Shown: piece after piece, positions 16,866-24,476 of the stretch
How the letters are laid out: each line of letters starts with the position of its first letter
How positions within the stretch are numbered: the first letter of the stretch is position 1
DNA from: Phycisphaerales bacterium UBA2266
GTDB taxonomy: Bacteria; Planctomycetota; Phycisphaerae; Sedimentisphaerales; Anaerobacaceae
NCBI GenBank assembly: GCA_002347125.1
Contig: DDXG01000184.1
Location: forward strand, 16,867-59,852
Direction of reading: 5' to 3'
Length of the DNA: 42,986 bases
The notes under the pieces: model-generated
Database searches by the model: none
The model's input: the letters and a program-made list of their open reading frames with translations, nothing else
What the model was told of the DNA's origin: nothing
Program-made: the position numbers and the translations under genes

Positions 16866-18773
16866 CTAATTAAGGGGGTCCGGTAGATTTTCCGCGTTGT
16901 TGACCCGTCCGGACCTTCCTGCCGGTTCCGCGGAAGATGTACCGGACCCCTTCTGACTCTTGCGCAGGTGTATCTGGAGGACGGTGATGTCGGCCGGGGT
17001 AATGCCGCTGATGCGGGCGGCCTGGCCGAGCGTCTCAGGACGGAACGCACCGAGCTTCTCGCGGGCCTCGGCCCGCAGGTGCGCCACGGCCGCGTAGTCC
17101 ACCCAAGACGGAATCCGCCTGGCATCCAGACCCGCCATCGGCTCTTGCAGTCGCCGCTGCTTGGTTAGATAGCCTTCATACCGCACATCCACCGCGACTG
17201 CCTCCAGGACGTCTTCGGCGTAGCGGCCGACCAGCGCCGGGGCGTGTTCCGCAAGCAAGACATTGACATCGGCGCCCGGCCGGCGCAACAGGTCGCACAG
17301 CGACCGGCCCTGGGCGCGCGTGCAGGTCAGATAATCGCTGAGTTCTTCGATGGCCCGCAGCTTGTCCTGATACACAGCCCAACGGTGGTCGTCGACGAGC
17401 CCGACGGATCTGCCGATTTGCGTCAATCTGCGATCCGCGTTATCGGACCGAAGGGCCAGTCGATGCTCCGCCCGTGAGGTGAACATCCGGTACGGCTCGT
17501 CGATCCCGCGGGTCCGCAGGTCATCGATCATCACGCCGATGTAGGCCTGATCGCGTCCAAGTACGAGAGGGTCTCGCCCCTGGAGCTTGCGGACAGCATT
17601 GATACCGGCAATCAGGCCCTGTCCGGCCGCCTCTTCGTAGCCGCTGGTTCCATTGATCTGCCCCGCCAGGAACAGGCCGGAGATACCCCGGACCTCCAGA
17701 CTGCCGGCAATCTGTGTCGGCGGGGCATAGTCGTACTCGATGGCGTATCCGTAGTGAACGATGCGGGCCCGCTCGGTGCCCGGCAGCAGGGCCACGATCC
17801 GATCCTGGATATCGCGAGGCAGCGACGTGCTGATGCCGTTGCAGTAGATGGTGGTCCGACAGGCGTCTTCGGGTTCGAGGAAGACCTGGTGGCGGTCCTT
17901 GTCGGCGAATCGCACGATCTTGGTCTCGACGCTGGGGCAGTATCGCGGGCCCGTGGAGGTGATCTGTCCGCTATACAAGGGGGCGCGGTCGAGGCTGCCG
18001 CGGATCAGCTCGTGGATGGCCGGGTTGGTCCATGTGATCCAGCAGGGTATCTGCGGCCGGTCGATAGAAGCCGTCAGAAATGAGAATGGCATGGGCTTGT
18101 CGTCGCCGGGCTGGACTTCGAGCTTGTCGTAATCCACGGTGGCGGCGTCGAGGCGTGGCGGGGTGCCGGTCTTGAGACGCCCCAGTTGCAGCCCGGCGCG
18201 TCGCAGGCTATCCGACAGGGCTTCGGCCGAGGGTTCAGCCAGCCGACCGCCCGGGGATCGTTCGGTCCCAACGTGCATCAGGCCCCGCAGGAACGTTCCG
18301 GCCGCGACAACCACGGTCGGCGCACTGTAAGTGGAGCCATCACCACATCTTACGCCGCGGACTGCCCCGTCTTGCGTGAGGACCTCGTCGACGGTGGCCT
18401 CGATGACGGTGAGGTTGGCCGTCGCCTCCAGCGTGTTTCGGACGAAGGCCTCGTACCGGTGCTTGTCGGCCTGGGCGCGGCCAGAGCGCACGGCCGGGCC
18501 CTTGGAGCGATTGAGCAGACGAAACTGAATTCCCGTCGCATCAATGGCCAGAGCCATCAGGCCGCCAAGCGCGTCGATTTCACGGACGATCTGCCCCTTC
18601 GCAAGCCCGCCGATAGCCGGGTTGCAGCTCATTCGGGCTATGGCATGCCGCCGGATGGTCAGCAGGGCCGTCCGCGCTCCCATCCTCGCCGCCGCGTGCG
18701 CAGCCTCCACCCCGGCGTGGCCGCCGCCTATCACGATGCAATCGAAGCTGCTTAAGGGGGCTGCACCCGACAT
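16866..18773 (-). CDS. mnmG: MnmG (GidA), tRNA uridine-34 carboxymethylaminomethyl modification FAD enzyme
   Basis: MnmG works with MnmE (GTPase) in the cytoplasm to install cmnm5 on U34 of tRNAs, using FAD and methylene-THF. The 635-residue product begins FDCIVIGGGHAGVEAA with the dinucleotide-binding GxGxxG at 16-21. It has the family CNPAIGGLAKG segment, PCWITWTNP, FLAGQINGTSGYEEAAGQG, and the C-terminal helical domain ending near ISGITPADITVLQIHL. The final 27 residues do not belong to the family: they are encoded by a 76-bp palindromic element, and translation stops just after it. The promoter lies so close to the ATG that the mRNA may be leaderless. Confidence 0.95.
   Translation of the reverse strand: MSGAAPLSSFDCIVIGGGHAGVEAAHAAARMGARTALLTIRRHAIARMSCNPAIGGLAKGQIVREIDALGGLMALAIDATGIQFRLLNRSKGPAVRSGRAQADKHRYEAFVRNTLEATANLTVIEATVDEVLTQDGAVRGVRCGDGSTYSAPTVVVAAGTFLRGLMHVGTERSPGGRLAEPSAEALSDSLRRAGLQLGRLKTGTPPRLDAATVDYDKLEVQPGDDKPMPFSFLTASIDRPQIPCWITWTNPAIHELIRGSLDRAPLYSGQITSTGPRYCPSVETKIVRFADKDRHQVFLEPEDACRTTIYCNGISTSLPRDIQDRIVALLPGTERARIVHYGYAIEYDYAPPTQIAGSLEVRGISGLFLAGQINGTSGYEEAAGQGLIAGINAVRKLQGRDPLVLGRDQAYIGVMIDDLRTRGIDEPYRMFTSRAEHRLALRSDNADRRLTQIGRSVGLVDDHRWAVYQDKLRAIEELSDYLTCTRAQGRSLCDLLRRPGADVNVLLAEHAPALVGRYAEDVLEAVAVDVRYEGYLTKQRRLQEPMAGLDARRIPSWVDYAAVAHLRAEAREKLGAFRPETLGQAARISGITPADITVLQIHLRKSQKGSGTSSAEPAGRSGRVNNAENLPDPLN
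16875..16950. repeat. 76-bp palindromic (REP-like) element, copy A, in the mnmG 3' end
   Basis: Near-perfect 22-bp inverted arms lie at 16875-16896 and 16929-16950; the left begins GGGGTCCGGTA and the right ends TACCGGACCCC. Copy B inside mfd has the same length and arms and also shares flanking bases on both sides (AATTAA before; a CTG-purine-CTCT block after). The central 32 bp have diverged. On the minus strand it is read in the frame giving GSG...ENLPDPLN at the MnmG C-terminus. Confidence 0.88.
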
Positions 18774-18779
18774 AATCAG

Positions 18780-18807
18780 ATTATAGACACTCGGACGTTC
18801 CGATCAA
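18780..18807 (-). promoter_or_regulatory. mnmG promoter, probably giving a leaderless transcript
   Basis: On the minus strand, TTGATC (18807-18802), a 16-bp spacer and a perfect TATAAT (18785-18780) are followed by only six bases and then the ATG. Initiation at the usual distance would fall on or next to the A of the start codon. Confidence 0.5.
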
Positions 18808-18826
18808 CCACGACCGCGTTTTTGCA

Positions 18827-18855
18827 TTGACAACGGGCCATCGCCCGACGATAAT
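18827..18855 (+). promoter_or_regulatory. Near-consensus promoter for the solitary hicB-like gene
   Basis: TTGACA at 18827-18832, a 17-bp spacer and GATAAT at 18850-18855 form one of the best sigma-70 promoters in the window, 32 bases before the ATG at 18888. It is divergent from the mnmG promoter. Confidence 0.7.
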
Positions 18856-18887
18856 GACGTTGACTATGCTGTGTTGGGAGTCAAAAG

Positions 18888-19115
18888 ATGACAGAACGTC
18901 GCTTGCTGCCTGTGTTTATTGAGAAAGACGAAGACGGCTTCTACGTCGTGGAGTGCCCCGTGTTCTCAGGCTGCTACAGTCAGGGCACCACAATGGACGA
19001 GGCTCTCAAGAACATCCGGGAAGTGATTGATCTATGCCTCGAGGAGGAGGAAAACCGGGTGGCCTTGGAAAACTTCAAGCCTCAGGAACTTAGTTTCCGC
19101 GCTCAGTCGAGATAG
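18888..19115 (+). CDS. Solitary HicB-like (UPF0150-type) protein
   Basis: The product has 75 residues. The HicB-like fold shows as LLPVFIEKDEDGFYVVECPV, then SGCYSQGTTMDEALKNIREV and an acidic helix LCLEEEEN. No hicA gene follows: the downstream gene is convergent and overlaps its end by 13 bases. It may be an orphan antitoxin acting on a HicA elsewhere or a remnant of a lost pair. Its strong promoter argues it is expressed. Confidence 0.75.
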   Translation: MTERRLLPVFIEKDEDGFYVVECPVFSGCYSQGTTMDEALKNIREVIDLCLEEEENRVALENFKPQELSFRAQSR

Positions 19116-19945
19116 CCCATAACCACCAGTGCGGCTTCCTGTTCGAATGTGAGCACCTGGCGAAGCTCCTGCTGAGCCTTCGGCAATTCCCTCGCGGCCG
19201 TCTCTCGTGCCTTGCGCAGCACCGCCACCTTCTCGGCAATCGCTTCCTTCGTACTCCCTCCGGCCTCCAGACTGTCGAGCAGGTCTTCGGCAGCTTTCTC
19301 CGTGGGCGTCAGCCGGTCGCGCCCCTTGCTGTCGGATGGCCTGGCCCATTTCCAGCCGGATTGGGTGCGCGTGTTGGTCTGTTTGTCCTCGGTGCTTGAC
19401 AACGGATTCCAGTTGCCGCCTCCCGTCGTGCCCGCGGTGGCGCCGCCCTCGGCGTTGGCCGTGCCGCCAGCGGTGCCCCCGCCGCCCTGATTTGCCCCTG
19501 GCGTCGGCCCGGATGCGCTCGCATTGCCACCGGAAGAGGTGCCCGATGAATAGGTGACGGTGAGTATTCCGGATCGAGCATCCTTCACGAGGGTGCGGAC
19601 TCTGTCCAGCTTGGGGAATATCACGGCCCATTGCTGGTCGGTGGCGCCGATGGCCCGCTTGAGGGCCTCGTTGCGCTGCTGCTCAAGGTCCCTGCTGCTC
19701 TGACGGACGCCCTGCATCATCTGGGCCCTTCTCTGCTCGGCTTCGGCTGCCCAGCGGCGACTGCGTTCGGCGGCCTCGGCCTGCATGCGTCTCTCATACT
19801 CCTGGGGGTTGAAGCCGCCAGGCGCCCCCTGTGCCTGCCGTGTGCTTCGGACGCCTTGCCGACGGGCCTGCGCCGTCGATGAGCCTGCCGCCGCTGCCGC
19901 CGACAGGCAAATCAGTGCCGTAAGAAGGACTCTGCGTGTTGTCAT
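19103..19945 (-). CDS. Secreted/periplasmic helical protein with Gly-rich linker, unknown function
   Basis: The product has 280 residues with a signal peptide at about 1-26 (MTTRRVLLTALICLSAAAAA...). Next comes a charged, probably coiled-coil region (about 45-95). A Gly/Ser/Ala-rich low-complexity linker runs from about 130 to 170, followed by a second helical region ending in LTFEQEAALVVMGYLD. The last segment resembles the LTxxQ-type ends of periplasmic helical proteins (Spy/CpxP-like length and layout), which is only an analogy. AAGGAG precedes the ATG by seven bases. It lies 68 bases after the anti-sigma-like gene in the same direction, so it may be a target or envelope-stress effector of that sigma factor. 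Confidence 0.6.
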   Translation of the reverse strand: MTTRRVLLTALICLSAAAAAGSSTAQARRQGVRSTRQAQGAPGGFNPQEYERRMQAEAAERSRRWAAEAEQRRAQMMQGVRQSSRDLEQQRNEALKRAIGATDQQWAVIFPKLDRVRTLVKDARSGILTVTYSSGTSSGGNASASGPTPGANQGGGGTAGGTANAEGGATAGTTGGGNWNPLSSTEDKQTNTRTQSGWKWARPSDSKGRDRLTPTEKAAEDLLDSLEAGGSTKEAIAEKVAVLRKARETAARELPKAQQELRQVLTFEQEAALVVMGYLD

Positions 19946-20013
19946 GGCTTATCTCCTTGTGCTCGATGCCTCTATGGACTGAGGAATTCAATACGTTGGT
20001 ATCCGGTCCGGCG

Positions 20014-21504
20014 TTACTGCACTCGGATCGGTTCTGGACGACGCCCTTTCAGTGCCTCCTGGACGATCTGCTCACACTCCTGGAGAATGGGCGGCTCGCC
20101 CGAAACCCGGTGAATCACGGAGTACTGCCCGCCCTGGGGACGTGCGGCCAGAAACAGTATCGTGTCTTCGGCCGGTGGCGGCGGGAGGTCCACCCCGCCC
20201 ATGCTGACACTGATGGAGAAACTGCTTCCCACGACGCCGGCGGCGACGTCGCCATACATGACCTTGGTCACCCGGACGGTCTTGTCGGGGAATACCAGGA
20301 TCTGATCGGAGACGGAGACCTCGGCCCGGACAATGGCGGATGCCGCCATGGCATACTCGGTGAGTATTTCGCGGCGGATATCCGAGGCCTGCGCCTCCAG
20401 GTCGGCGGACGCATACAGCGCGGTTCCACTGCCGAGCAGACTCCTGACCGGCTGGATATTGCTGACGCCCGGACAGTCCCGGATGTACAACGTCTTGAGC
20501 CGTCCGAGGCCCGCCAGCGGCGTCAAATCCGAAACGCGCGTACATCCGCCGAGATTGAGCTTCCTGAGACTTGCCAGTTCGCCCAGAGGTTCGATGTTCC
20601 GGACGCCGGTGCAGTTAGTCAAGTCGAGAAACTCAAGCTGCCTCAGTGTCCGCAGGGGCGCAAGGTCCGATAGGGTGCCGCAATTGTGCAGTGTCAGGCT
20701 TTTGAGCCGGTCCAGACGCGACAGTACAGCCAGATCTGTTACCGCTGCGCCATCGGGCCTGACGCTGCCGACATAGACCGCCTCCAGGCTCACCAAGCCG
20801 GCCGGGACGGTCAGATCATCCGGTTCGACCGGTCCGGCCTGCTGGAAGAAGGTGATTCTGTCGGCACATTCCAATCGCGCGATGCCGTCCGGGGGCCGCC
20901 CGAAACACCATAACGCCAGGTTGTCGTCCAGCGCGTCCCTCGCCGCCGCATCCAGTTCCGCCGGCGGCACCGATGCCTCTATCATCAGCCCCGCCACGAC
21001 CTGCGAGCCATCATCGACCCGCAGCAGCACGAGCGGGCCTTCCCGCCGGAATTCGAGCCGCGTTCCGCCGCGATAGGGCCACATCAGTCCCCGCTCGGAA
21101 CCCACCTCAACCAGACCGTTTTCCAGGATACGGCCGTTCCTTTGCACACCATCGAGGTCGTTCACGAGGCGGACTTCGCCCGGCCGGGGGTCGGACAGCA
21201 CAGGGGCGACGGCAACGGTATCGGGGCTCGTTGTTGCGGCCGACTCACGGACATCTTCCTGTCCGGCCCCATGACGGACCGACACATAAACCGCCGCGCC
21301 GCCGACCAGAACCAAAGCCGCGGCAACCGCCCAGCGTCGGCCCGCCCGGCCCACGACGGCATCCCGGAACCGACCGCCACCGTAAGGCTCCACCGACGTG
21401 CTGTGTGCCTGCCGAATGCGCGCGAAGACCCGAGCATCCGCCTGCCGGTCAATCGTGATCTCGGCGCTCCTGAGCCAGTCTTCTATGTCTTTGGTTTGCC
21501 TCAT
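20014..21504 (-). CDS. Transmembrane anti-sigma-like protein with extracytoplasmic leucine-rich repeats
   Basis: The product has 496 residues. The N-terminal ~55 residues are cytoplasmic and charged (MRQTKDIEDWLRSAEITIDR), as in planctomycete anti-sigma proteins. One membrane helix lies at about 58-76. The outside part starts with a FecR-like beta segment (about 100-190). LRR units follow at about 230-350, seen as LDRLKSLTLHNCGTLSDLAP, LEFLDLTNCTGV and LRKLNLGGCTRVSDLTP. A last domain includes a Pro-rich stretch. Its ATG overlaps the stop of the ECF sigma gene by 4 bases, the classic sigma/anti-sigma coupling. The anti-sigma role is inferred from that coupling and the topology, not from a recognised zinc-binding motif. 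Confidence 0.7.
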   Translation of the reverse strand: MRQTKDIEDWLRSAEITIDRQADARVFARIRQAHSTSVEPYGGGRFRDAVVGRAGRRWAVAAALVLVGGAAVYVSVRHGAGQEDVRESAATTSPDTVAVAPVLSDPRPGEVRLVNDLDGVQRNGRILENGLVEVGSERGLMWPYRGGTRLEFRREGPLVLLRVDDGSQVVAGLMIEASVPPAELDAAARDALDDNLALWCFGRPPDGIARLECADRITFFQQAGPVEPDDLTVPAGLVSLEAVYVGSVRPDGAAVTDLAVLSRLDRLKSLTLHNCGTLSDLAPLRTLRQLEFLDLTNCTGVRNIEPLGELASLRKLNLGGCTRVSDLTPLAGLGRLKTLYIRDCPGVSNIQPVRSLLGSGTALYASADLEAQASDIRREILTEYAMAASAIVRAEVSVSDQILVFPDKTVRVTKVMYGDVAAGVVGSSFSISVSMGGVDLPPPPAEDTILFLAARPQGGQYSVIHRVSGEPPILQECEQIVQEALKGRRPEPIRVQ

Positions 21505-22046
21505 GCTTCCAACCTGACGTCCAGCATCGACCGCAGTCGATCCATTCCATAGCGGTATCGACTCAGAACCGTGTTCACGGAAGCACCCGCTGATTCCGCG
21601 ATGGCCCTGAATCGCATCTTTCCGTATATGTGCAAAACAATGACCTCACGTTGTTCGACGGGCAGGCGGCCCATCGCCTCGACGACACGGTGCAACTGTT
21701 CGCTGCATGCGACCCACTGGTCAGGTGTCTGTGCACTGGCGATAGGCGGCTCGACAGCCTCCAGACTCACCCGGTGCGTCGGCCGCGTCGCCCTTACCAT
21801 GTTGCGCGTGCGGTTTAGAACGCTGATCGCCAGGTAGCCTTTGAGGTTGCCGTCGACTCGGAGTCTGCCGCCTGCCTGTGCGAACGCCGCAAAGACATCC
21901 TGGACGATGTCTTCGGCGGTGTCCGAGTCGCCCGTCAGGCTGATCGCCAGCCGCAGGAGATCCGTTCTGTACTTCTCATAGATCCGGCGCAGGGCATCCC
22001 CATCGCCCCTCTTGAACCGCCGGAGTAAGAGCCTGTCTTCTACCAT
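21501..22046 (-). CDS. ECF-family RNA polymerase sigma factor
   Basis: From the ATG at 22046 the product has 181 residues; a longer in-frame start at 22211 would overlap acpS and adds a Pro-rich tail, so it is rejected. Region 2 reads LLLRRFKRGDGDALRRIYEK and then DTAEDIVQDVFAAF. Region 4 reads LPVEQREVIVLHIYGKMRF then AIAESAGASVNTVLSRYRYG, a helix-turn-helix for the -35 box. It directs transcription of an unknown regulon and probably its own operon. A perfect 14-bp palindrome lies 22 bases upstream of its start. It is translationally coupled to the membrane anti-sigma-like gene. Confidence 0.9.
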   Translation of the reverse strand: MVEDRLLLRRFKRGDGDALRRIYEKYRTDLLRLAISLTGDSDTAEDIVQDVFAAFAQAGGRLRVDGNLKGYLAISVLNRTRNMVRATRPTHRVSLEAVEPPIASAQTPDQWVACSEQLHRVVEAMGRLPVEQREVIVLHIYGKMRFRAIAESAGASVNTVLSRYRYGMDRLRSMLDVRLEA

Positions 22047-22067
22047 CGACGCCCTGCAAGACAACCT

Positions 22068-22081
22068 GAGAACCGGTTCTC
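22068..22081. promoter_or_regulatory. 14-bp perfect palindrome upstream of the sigma gene
   Basis: GAGAACCGGTTCTC is self-complementary and lies between acpS and the sigma-factor start. It could be a dimer-binding operator or part of an autoregulated promoter. Chance is also possible. Confidence 0.4.
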
Positions 22082-22119
22082 TACTGAAGATACACCGATG
22101 CGGCCTTTTTCGTCTAGAA

Positions 22120-22503
22120 TTATTGCGCCAGGGCAACGGCGGAGGCGATGGCGAATTGGGCGGTGTGTGTGATACTGACTGAGATTTGCGTAATGCCCAG
22201 GGATTCAGCAATCTTGCGGACCTCGCCGGAGAGGTTCACTATCGGCTGGCCGGCGGGGTTATTGACGACCTCAATGTCAGTCCAGGCAATTCTGCCGCGC
22301 CAGCCCGTGCCCACGAGCTTGAGGATGGCCTCCTTGGCGGCGAACCGCCCGGCCAGCTTCTCGTAGGCGTTCCTGCTGGCCTCGGCATACCGCTGCTCGG
22401 CGGGGGTAAAGACCCGGTCCAGGAAGCGGTCTCCGTGCCGCTGGACCATCTGCTCGATCCGGGGGAAATCCACCAGGTCTATGCCGTGCGCGATCAGAGT
22501 CAT
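22120..22503 (-). CDS. acpS: AcpS, holo-[acyl-carrier-protein] synthase
   Basis: AcpS transfers 4'-phosphopantetheine from CoA to the serine of apo-ACP, enabling fatty-acid synthesis. The 127-residue product is of normal length. Mg/CoA-binding residues are in GIDLVDFPRI (Asp9) and FAAKEAILKLVGTG (Glu58), and SVSITHTAQFAIASAVA is the typical C-terminus. Its ATG overlaps the stop of the parvulin gene by 4 bases, so it is coupled to a protein-folding gene. The sigma gene begins 73 bases downstream. Confidence 0.95.
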   Translation of the reverse strand: MTLIAHGIDLVDFPRIEQMVQRHGDRFLDRVFTPAEQRYAEASRNAYEKLAGRFAAKEAILKLVGTGWRGRIAWTDIEVVNNPAGQPIVNLSGEVRKIAESLGITQISVSITHTAQFAIASAVALAQ

Positions 22504-23729
22504 GGTTTGGCGGCGCCCGCGGCCGGCTCCTTCTTGAGCACCGCCTCTTCGGGCCGGTTGCTGATCTCGTGAATCCTGTCGAGGCAGAAGTTGACGAAGT
22601 CGTCGCGGACGCCCTTCTGCGCCTGTTCATTCAGTTGCTCGTGGAGCCGTTCCAGCACCTGTCGCTGCCGCTCGGCGAAGATCATGTTCTTGACGATGTC
22701 CTGGACGTCGACGAACGGCTTGGCGCCGCCGGTCTGCCGGTTGTGCAGTTTCATGATGAAGAAATGCCCAAGCGTCTCGACGGGCCCGACGACCTCGCCG
22801 GGTTCGACGGTTCGGGCCGCCTCCACAAGAATATCGTAGGGCGCCACAAGCGACTCCGGCGACAGGGACCGCCACTTGCCGCCGAAGACCGCCATCGCAT
22901 CGTGGGAGTGCTCGCGGGCCAGTTCGGCGAAGTCCTCGCCCGCCTCCAGCCTCCGCAGCAGACGGTCGGCGAGGCTCTTGGCTTCGGCCAGGCGGTCCGC
23001 GTTGGGGTCTTCGATCTTCAGTTTGCCGGGCTGGATGTCAATCAGGCTGAACTCCAGAATCGGATTGACGCCGAAGTGCGTGTCCTTGACCTGCTCGTAC
23101 TTGGCGAGCATCTGGCGATAGGTGACGGGCTGGTCGGTGGGCATTTGCGATCCGACATACTCGTTGACCAACAGGGCCCGCTTGCGTAGTTCCTTGAACC
23201 GCTTGCGGTCGATGCCCATCTCCCGCAGCGCCTCGTCCGCCTTGGCGTCGTCGCCGCCGAAACTGACGACGAAATTGCGAAGCTCCGACTCGGCCGCCTT
23301 GTCGAGGGCCTCATCGATAGCTTCGCCCCGCTTGTCCCTGGCCAGTTGGTAGATGAGGACATCGGTGATGCGGGTCACGAGGTGATGCTCCAAGTCGGGC
23401 CGGGCGCGGGCCTTGAACTGCTCCAGATTGGCGCCCTGGGCCAGGGGTTTGAGTTGGGTCAGGGCCGAAACGGACGCTTGGCCGTATTCGACGGGCCATC
23501 TGATGATCTCATCACTGGTGATGGTCTCGCCCCCGATCACCATCGCCATGCCGCCGGCCGCGTCGATGAGGTCAATCTTCTGCTGAGTGATGGCGATCTT
23601 CTCGAAGTCCTTCTGAGTCAGCCGGGTGGACTTCTCGCTGTCACAGCCGGCCAGCGCCATCAGGGCGATAACGGCCGTCGCCGCCACATGGACCATCCAC
23701 ACTTCGCAGTGCATCGGGTGTCTTCTCAA
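22500..23729 (-). CDS. SurA/PrsA-like parvulin peptidyl-prolyl isomerase lipoprotein
   Basis: The product has 409 residues from a TTG at 23729 (GGA site before it); an ATG at 23714 is the alternative. The signal ends in lipobox LAGC with the acylated Cys at about residue 29. A SurA_N-like helical region follows, then a PpiC/parvulin domain at about 222-330 (AGEDFAELAREHSHD, then FGGKWRSLSPESL, then GEVVGPVETLGHFFIMKL). A charged C-terminal helix completes the chaperone arrangement. It should act in the periplasm or at the outer face of the membrane, folding exported proteins. It lies between an HD hydrolase and acpS in one leftward run. Confidence 0.88.
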   Translation of the reverse strand: MRRHPMHCEVWMVHVAATAVIALMALAGCDSEKSTRLTQKDFEKIAITQQKIDLIDAAGGMAMVIGGETITSDEIIRWPVEYGQASVSALTQLKPLAQGANLEQFKARARPDLEHHLVTRITDVLIYQLARDKRGEAIDEALDKAAESELRNFVVSFGGDDAKADEALREMGIDRKRFKELRKRALLVNEYVGSQMPTDQPVTYRQMLAKYEQVKDTHFGVNPILEFSLIDIQPGKLKIEDPNADRLAEAKSLADRLLRRLEAGEDFAELAREHSHDAMAVFGGKWRSLSPESLVAPYDILVEAARTVEPGEVVGPVETLGHFFIMKLHNRQTGGAKPFVDVQDIVKNMIFAERQRQVLERLHEQLNEQAQKGVRDDFVNFCLDRIHEISNRPEEAVLKKEPAAGAAKP

Positions 23730-23744
23730 GTTCGTTTCCTTGCG

Positions 23745-24350
23745 TTAGGGTCCGCCGGACGAATCCGCCGCGCCGGGATCACCCGCCAGGCCGATGGCCT
23801 CGGCGGCGCCACGCATCCCCAGGATCGTCTCGGTGATAAGGTCGTTGAGGTCCATGCCCAGCATCTCGGCGCCCCTGGCGATAACGTCGCGGTTGGCGCC
23901 GGCGGCGAAGGCCTTGTCCTTCCATTTCTTCCTGACGGACTTGGCGGTCATATCCAGGACACTTCGGCTCGGCCGCACTAACGCCGTCGCTGCGACCAAC
24001 CCCACCAGCTCGTCGGCCGCATAGAGCGTCTTCTCCAGATCGCTTACCGGCTCAACATCGGTGCAGATGCCCCATCCGTGCGAGACGACCGCCCTGATGT
24101 ATTCTTCCGGCCAGCCCTCGGCCGTCAGGATTTCCTGCGTCTTGGCACAGTGTTGCTGGGGGAACTGCTCGTAGTCGAGGTCGTGAATCAGTCCTATAAT
24201 GCCCCACTGTTCTTCGTCCTGGCCCCGTTTTCGCGCAAAGTGCCGCATGACGGCCTCAACGGCGTAGGCGTGCTTGAGCAGGCTTTCGCTCTGGTTGTAC
24301 CGCCTGAGCAGGTCCAGGGCCTGCTGTCGGGTTGGTTTGCTTTCACTCAT
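23745..24350 (-). CDS. HD-domain phosphohydrolase
   Basis: The product has 201 residues. Metal ligands of an HD fold are visible: H27 (LLKHAYAVEAVMRHFA), the HD pair H56-D57 (LIHDLDYE), a His in AVVSHGWG and an Asp in YAADELVG. Small HD proteins of this size and the initial residues (RQQALDLLRRYNQSESLLKH) are common in anaerobes and are annotated only as HD hydrolases. The substrate (nucleotide or phosphate ester) is unknown. It ends 15 bases before the parvulin lipoprotein and may be the first gene of that operon. Confidence 0.85.
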   Translation of the reverse strand: MSESKPTRQQALDLLRRYNQSESLLKHAYAVEAVMRHFARKRGQDEEQWGIIGLIHDLDYEQFPQQHCAKTQEILTAEGWPEEYIRAVVSHGWGICTDVEPVSDLEKTLYAADELVGLVAATALVRPSRSVLDMTAKSVRKKWKDKAFAAGANRDVIARGAEMLGMDLNDLITETILGMRGAAEAIGLAGDPGAADSSGGP

Positions 24351-24476
24351 CGTTGTGCATTGCTGCGAACGTGCTGCGGGTGGCCTGCCTACGATCTGAA
24401 GGCAGCAGCCTCCGGCAGAGACAGAGACTCAGTGTAAGCTCGCCGCCGCTGAAACACAACCCGCATTTGCCGGCCG

